A stretch of DNA of 5,592 nt from Bacteroidota bacterium. GTDB lineage: Bacteria > Bacteroidota > Bacteroidia > Chitinophagales > UBA2359. The position numbers and the translations under genes are program-made. Positions 4,851 to 5,592 of the stretch are shown here, one piece after another. The DNA lies in assembly GCA_020631675.1 (NCBI GenBank), contig JAHDGT010000107.1:5685-11276 (forward strand), read 5' to 3'. The notes beneath the pieces were generated by a model. The model ran no database searches, was not told where the DNA came from, and was given only the letters and a program-made list of their open reading frames with translations. Position 1 is the first letter of the stretch; every line of letters begins with the position of its first letter.

Positions 4851-4878
4851 TGAGTATTTGTAAAAAAAACAAGAGGTA

Positions 4879-5460
4879 TCAATCAAAATTCTGATTCTCT
4901 CTTAGCCATTTTTTTAGCTTGGTGTCTTTAGGCTTATTCTTGGGTTGATTAGTGAAAAACAGACCAATTGAAAAATTGAATAGCCTATTATTCCTGAACC
5001 GTGTTCCATAAGACAGAGGCGACCTATTGATTACCCTTGAAAAACCTACACTGGCAGTAATCGCTTCTGGTGCTCTTACTAATAATACTGGGCCCAATGC
5101 AGAAGCAACAAAAGATTTTTCACCAGGGAATCCATAGTGTAAAAATTGAGCGCCAAGGGCAAGACTGCGAATGTTATTCGGTTTTACATGCACTAAAAAT
5201 GCAGCACCCATAGACTGGTAGCCTAATCCAAATCGAAGTCCGGACTGTTCAGAAATAAGAAATTCTAAGTCAGCACCAGCAACTCCACCACCTCCATGCC
5301 GATAGCCAATACTTAGGACTTGCTGTCCAACAAAACTTCGCTTTTTTGTTTCGCTATTAAGCGTGTCATTAGGTAGGTTTTCTTGCGCATAACAAAAACT
5401 GAAAAGGTTTATGATAATGTACATCATCATAAAACCTAAGTAATACAGGAGCTTATTCAT
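4879..5460 (-). CDS. Predicted outer-membrane beta-barrel-like protein, unknown function
   Basis: The protein has 193 residues. Its signal peptide has a long hydrophobic core with three consecutive Met (residues 5-22) and probable cleavage at CYA|QE (25/26). After a short polar linker, residues 46-170 show alternating hydrophobic/polar strands with Gly-rich turns, for example VLSIGYRHGGGGVAGADLEF, GLRFGLGYQSMGAAFLVHVK and NFSIGLFFT. This is the pattern of a small outer-membrane barrel of about eight strands (OmpW/OmpA-barrel size), although no specific family is recognised. Unusually, the last strand does not end the protein: a basic tail of about 20 residues follows (KNKPKDTKLKKWLRENQNFD), which would lie in the periplasm if the strands form a barrel. 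The ATG at 5460 is the natural start and has no Shine-Dalgarno sequence. It follows the upstream minus-strand gene by 42 bases and could share its transcript. A role as a transporter, adhesin or structural protein cannot be decided. Confidence 0.8.
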   Translation of the reverse strand: MNKLLYYLGFMMMYIIINLFSFCYAQENLPNDTLNSETKKRSFVGQQVLSIGYRHGGGGVAGADLEFLISEQSGLRFGLGYQSMGAAFLVHVKPNNIRSLALGAQFLHYGFPGEKSFVASALGPVLLVRAPEAITASVGFSRVINRSPLSYGTRFRNNRLFNFSIGLFFTNQPKNKPKDTKLKKWLRENQNFD

Positions 5461-5502
5461 GGTTCTTTATTTTCTGGACATGTAGAGCTTCTTAATCAAA
5501 CA

Positions 5503-5592
5503 TCACTCCCTTCTCTTCTTCGCCATCACTTCAAAAATATGCCAGTGTTTAACTGGCCCCGTCATGCTTCTCTGGTCTTTTTCAATTTCTTC
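5503..5592 (-). CDS. C-terminal end of an unidentified gene (partial)
   Basis: On the minus strand an open frame enters from the right edge and ends at TGA (5505-5503). It encodes 29 residues: EEIEKDQRSMTGPVKHWHIF followed by EVMAKKRRE. The mix of charged and aromatic residues and the basic C-terminus look like the end of a real cytoplasmic protein. It lies 42 bases upstream of the barrel-protein gene on the same strand, so the two may share a transcript. Too little is visible to name a family. A small dyad (GCCAGT/ACTGGC, 5541-5557) lies inside it. Confidence 0.55.
   Translation of the reverse strand, partial: EEIEKDQRSMTGPVKHWHIFEVMAKKRRE

Noticed and set aside
5532..5539. TATTTTTG -7-like box (minus strand) upstream of the barrel-protein gene
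   Set aside because: No TTTG or TTG at the expected upstream distance, it lies inside the upstream coding frame, and AT-rich matches of this kind are frequent by chance.
1..5592. A defence, toxin-antitoxin or mobile gene cluster
   Set aside because: No nuclease, transposase, integrase or paired toxin/antitoxin genes could be recognised. KptA is an NAD-using RNA repair-type enzyme, but nothing next to it suggests a defence operon.

Overview
The window looks like chromosomal DNA of a Bacteroidota bacterium. A member of the Saprospiria or a relative is plausible, but the genus cannot be fixed from the sequence. Four things point this way. Most genes have no Shine-Dalgarno sequence, and several start regions carry the Bacteroidota promoter pattern TTTG / TAnnTTTG. 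All three signal peptides visible in full fit cleavage at Ala|Gln, the signal peptidase I 'Q-rule' of this phylum. One gene encodes a GHMP kinase of the Bacteroidota-associated 'GYDIA' type, and another encodes a KptA/Tpt1 RNA 2'-phosphotransferase.

Layout. 1-866 (-) is the N-terminal part of a secreted Asp-box (BNR/sialidase-like) beta-propeller protein that runs off the left edge; a promoter candidate lies at 989-1019. Two consecutive terminator hairpins (1092-1174) end the next minus-strand gene, an unrecognised membrane protein at 1209-1733. A 406-base gap (1734-2139) then separates this gene from a divergent GHMP kinase (2140-3093, +). The gap is the most unusual part of the window. It holds two divergent promoter candidates, a roughly 120-base interrupted inverted repeat enclosing four CTCnnGT heptamers, and a hairpin-rich block with boxes resembling a multicopy Bacteroidota intergenic element. 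The kinase is followed after 28 bases by a secreted protein of unknown function (3122-4090, +). It converges on kptA (4169-4714, -). Upstream of kptA are a 24-base palindrome and a possible 22-codon mini-gene, then a predicted outer-membrane beta-barrel-like protein (4879-5460, -). The last 90 bases hold the C-terminal end of one more minus-strand gene.

The genes do not form an obvious pathway or defence system; this reads as ordinary chromosome with short, mostly single-gene transcription units. Three of the seven larger genes are exported and lack a clear function. The likely biochemistry is small-molecule phosphorylation (GHMP kinase, possibly linked to mevalonate) and NAD-dependent RNA 2'-phosphate removal (KptA). 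The best candidate for something undescribed is the structured, apparently transcribed region at 1820-2139 ahead of the kinase. It could be a 5' leader with attenuator-like features, an independent small RNA, or a REP/MITE-like mobile repeat.
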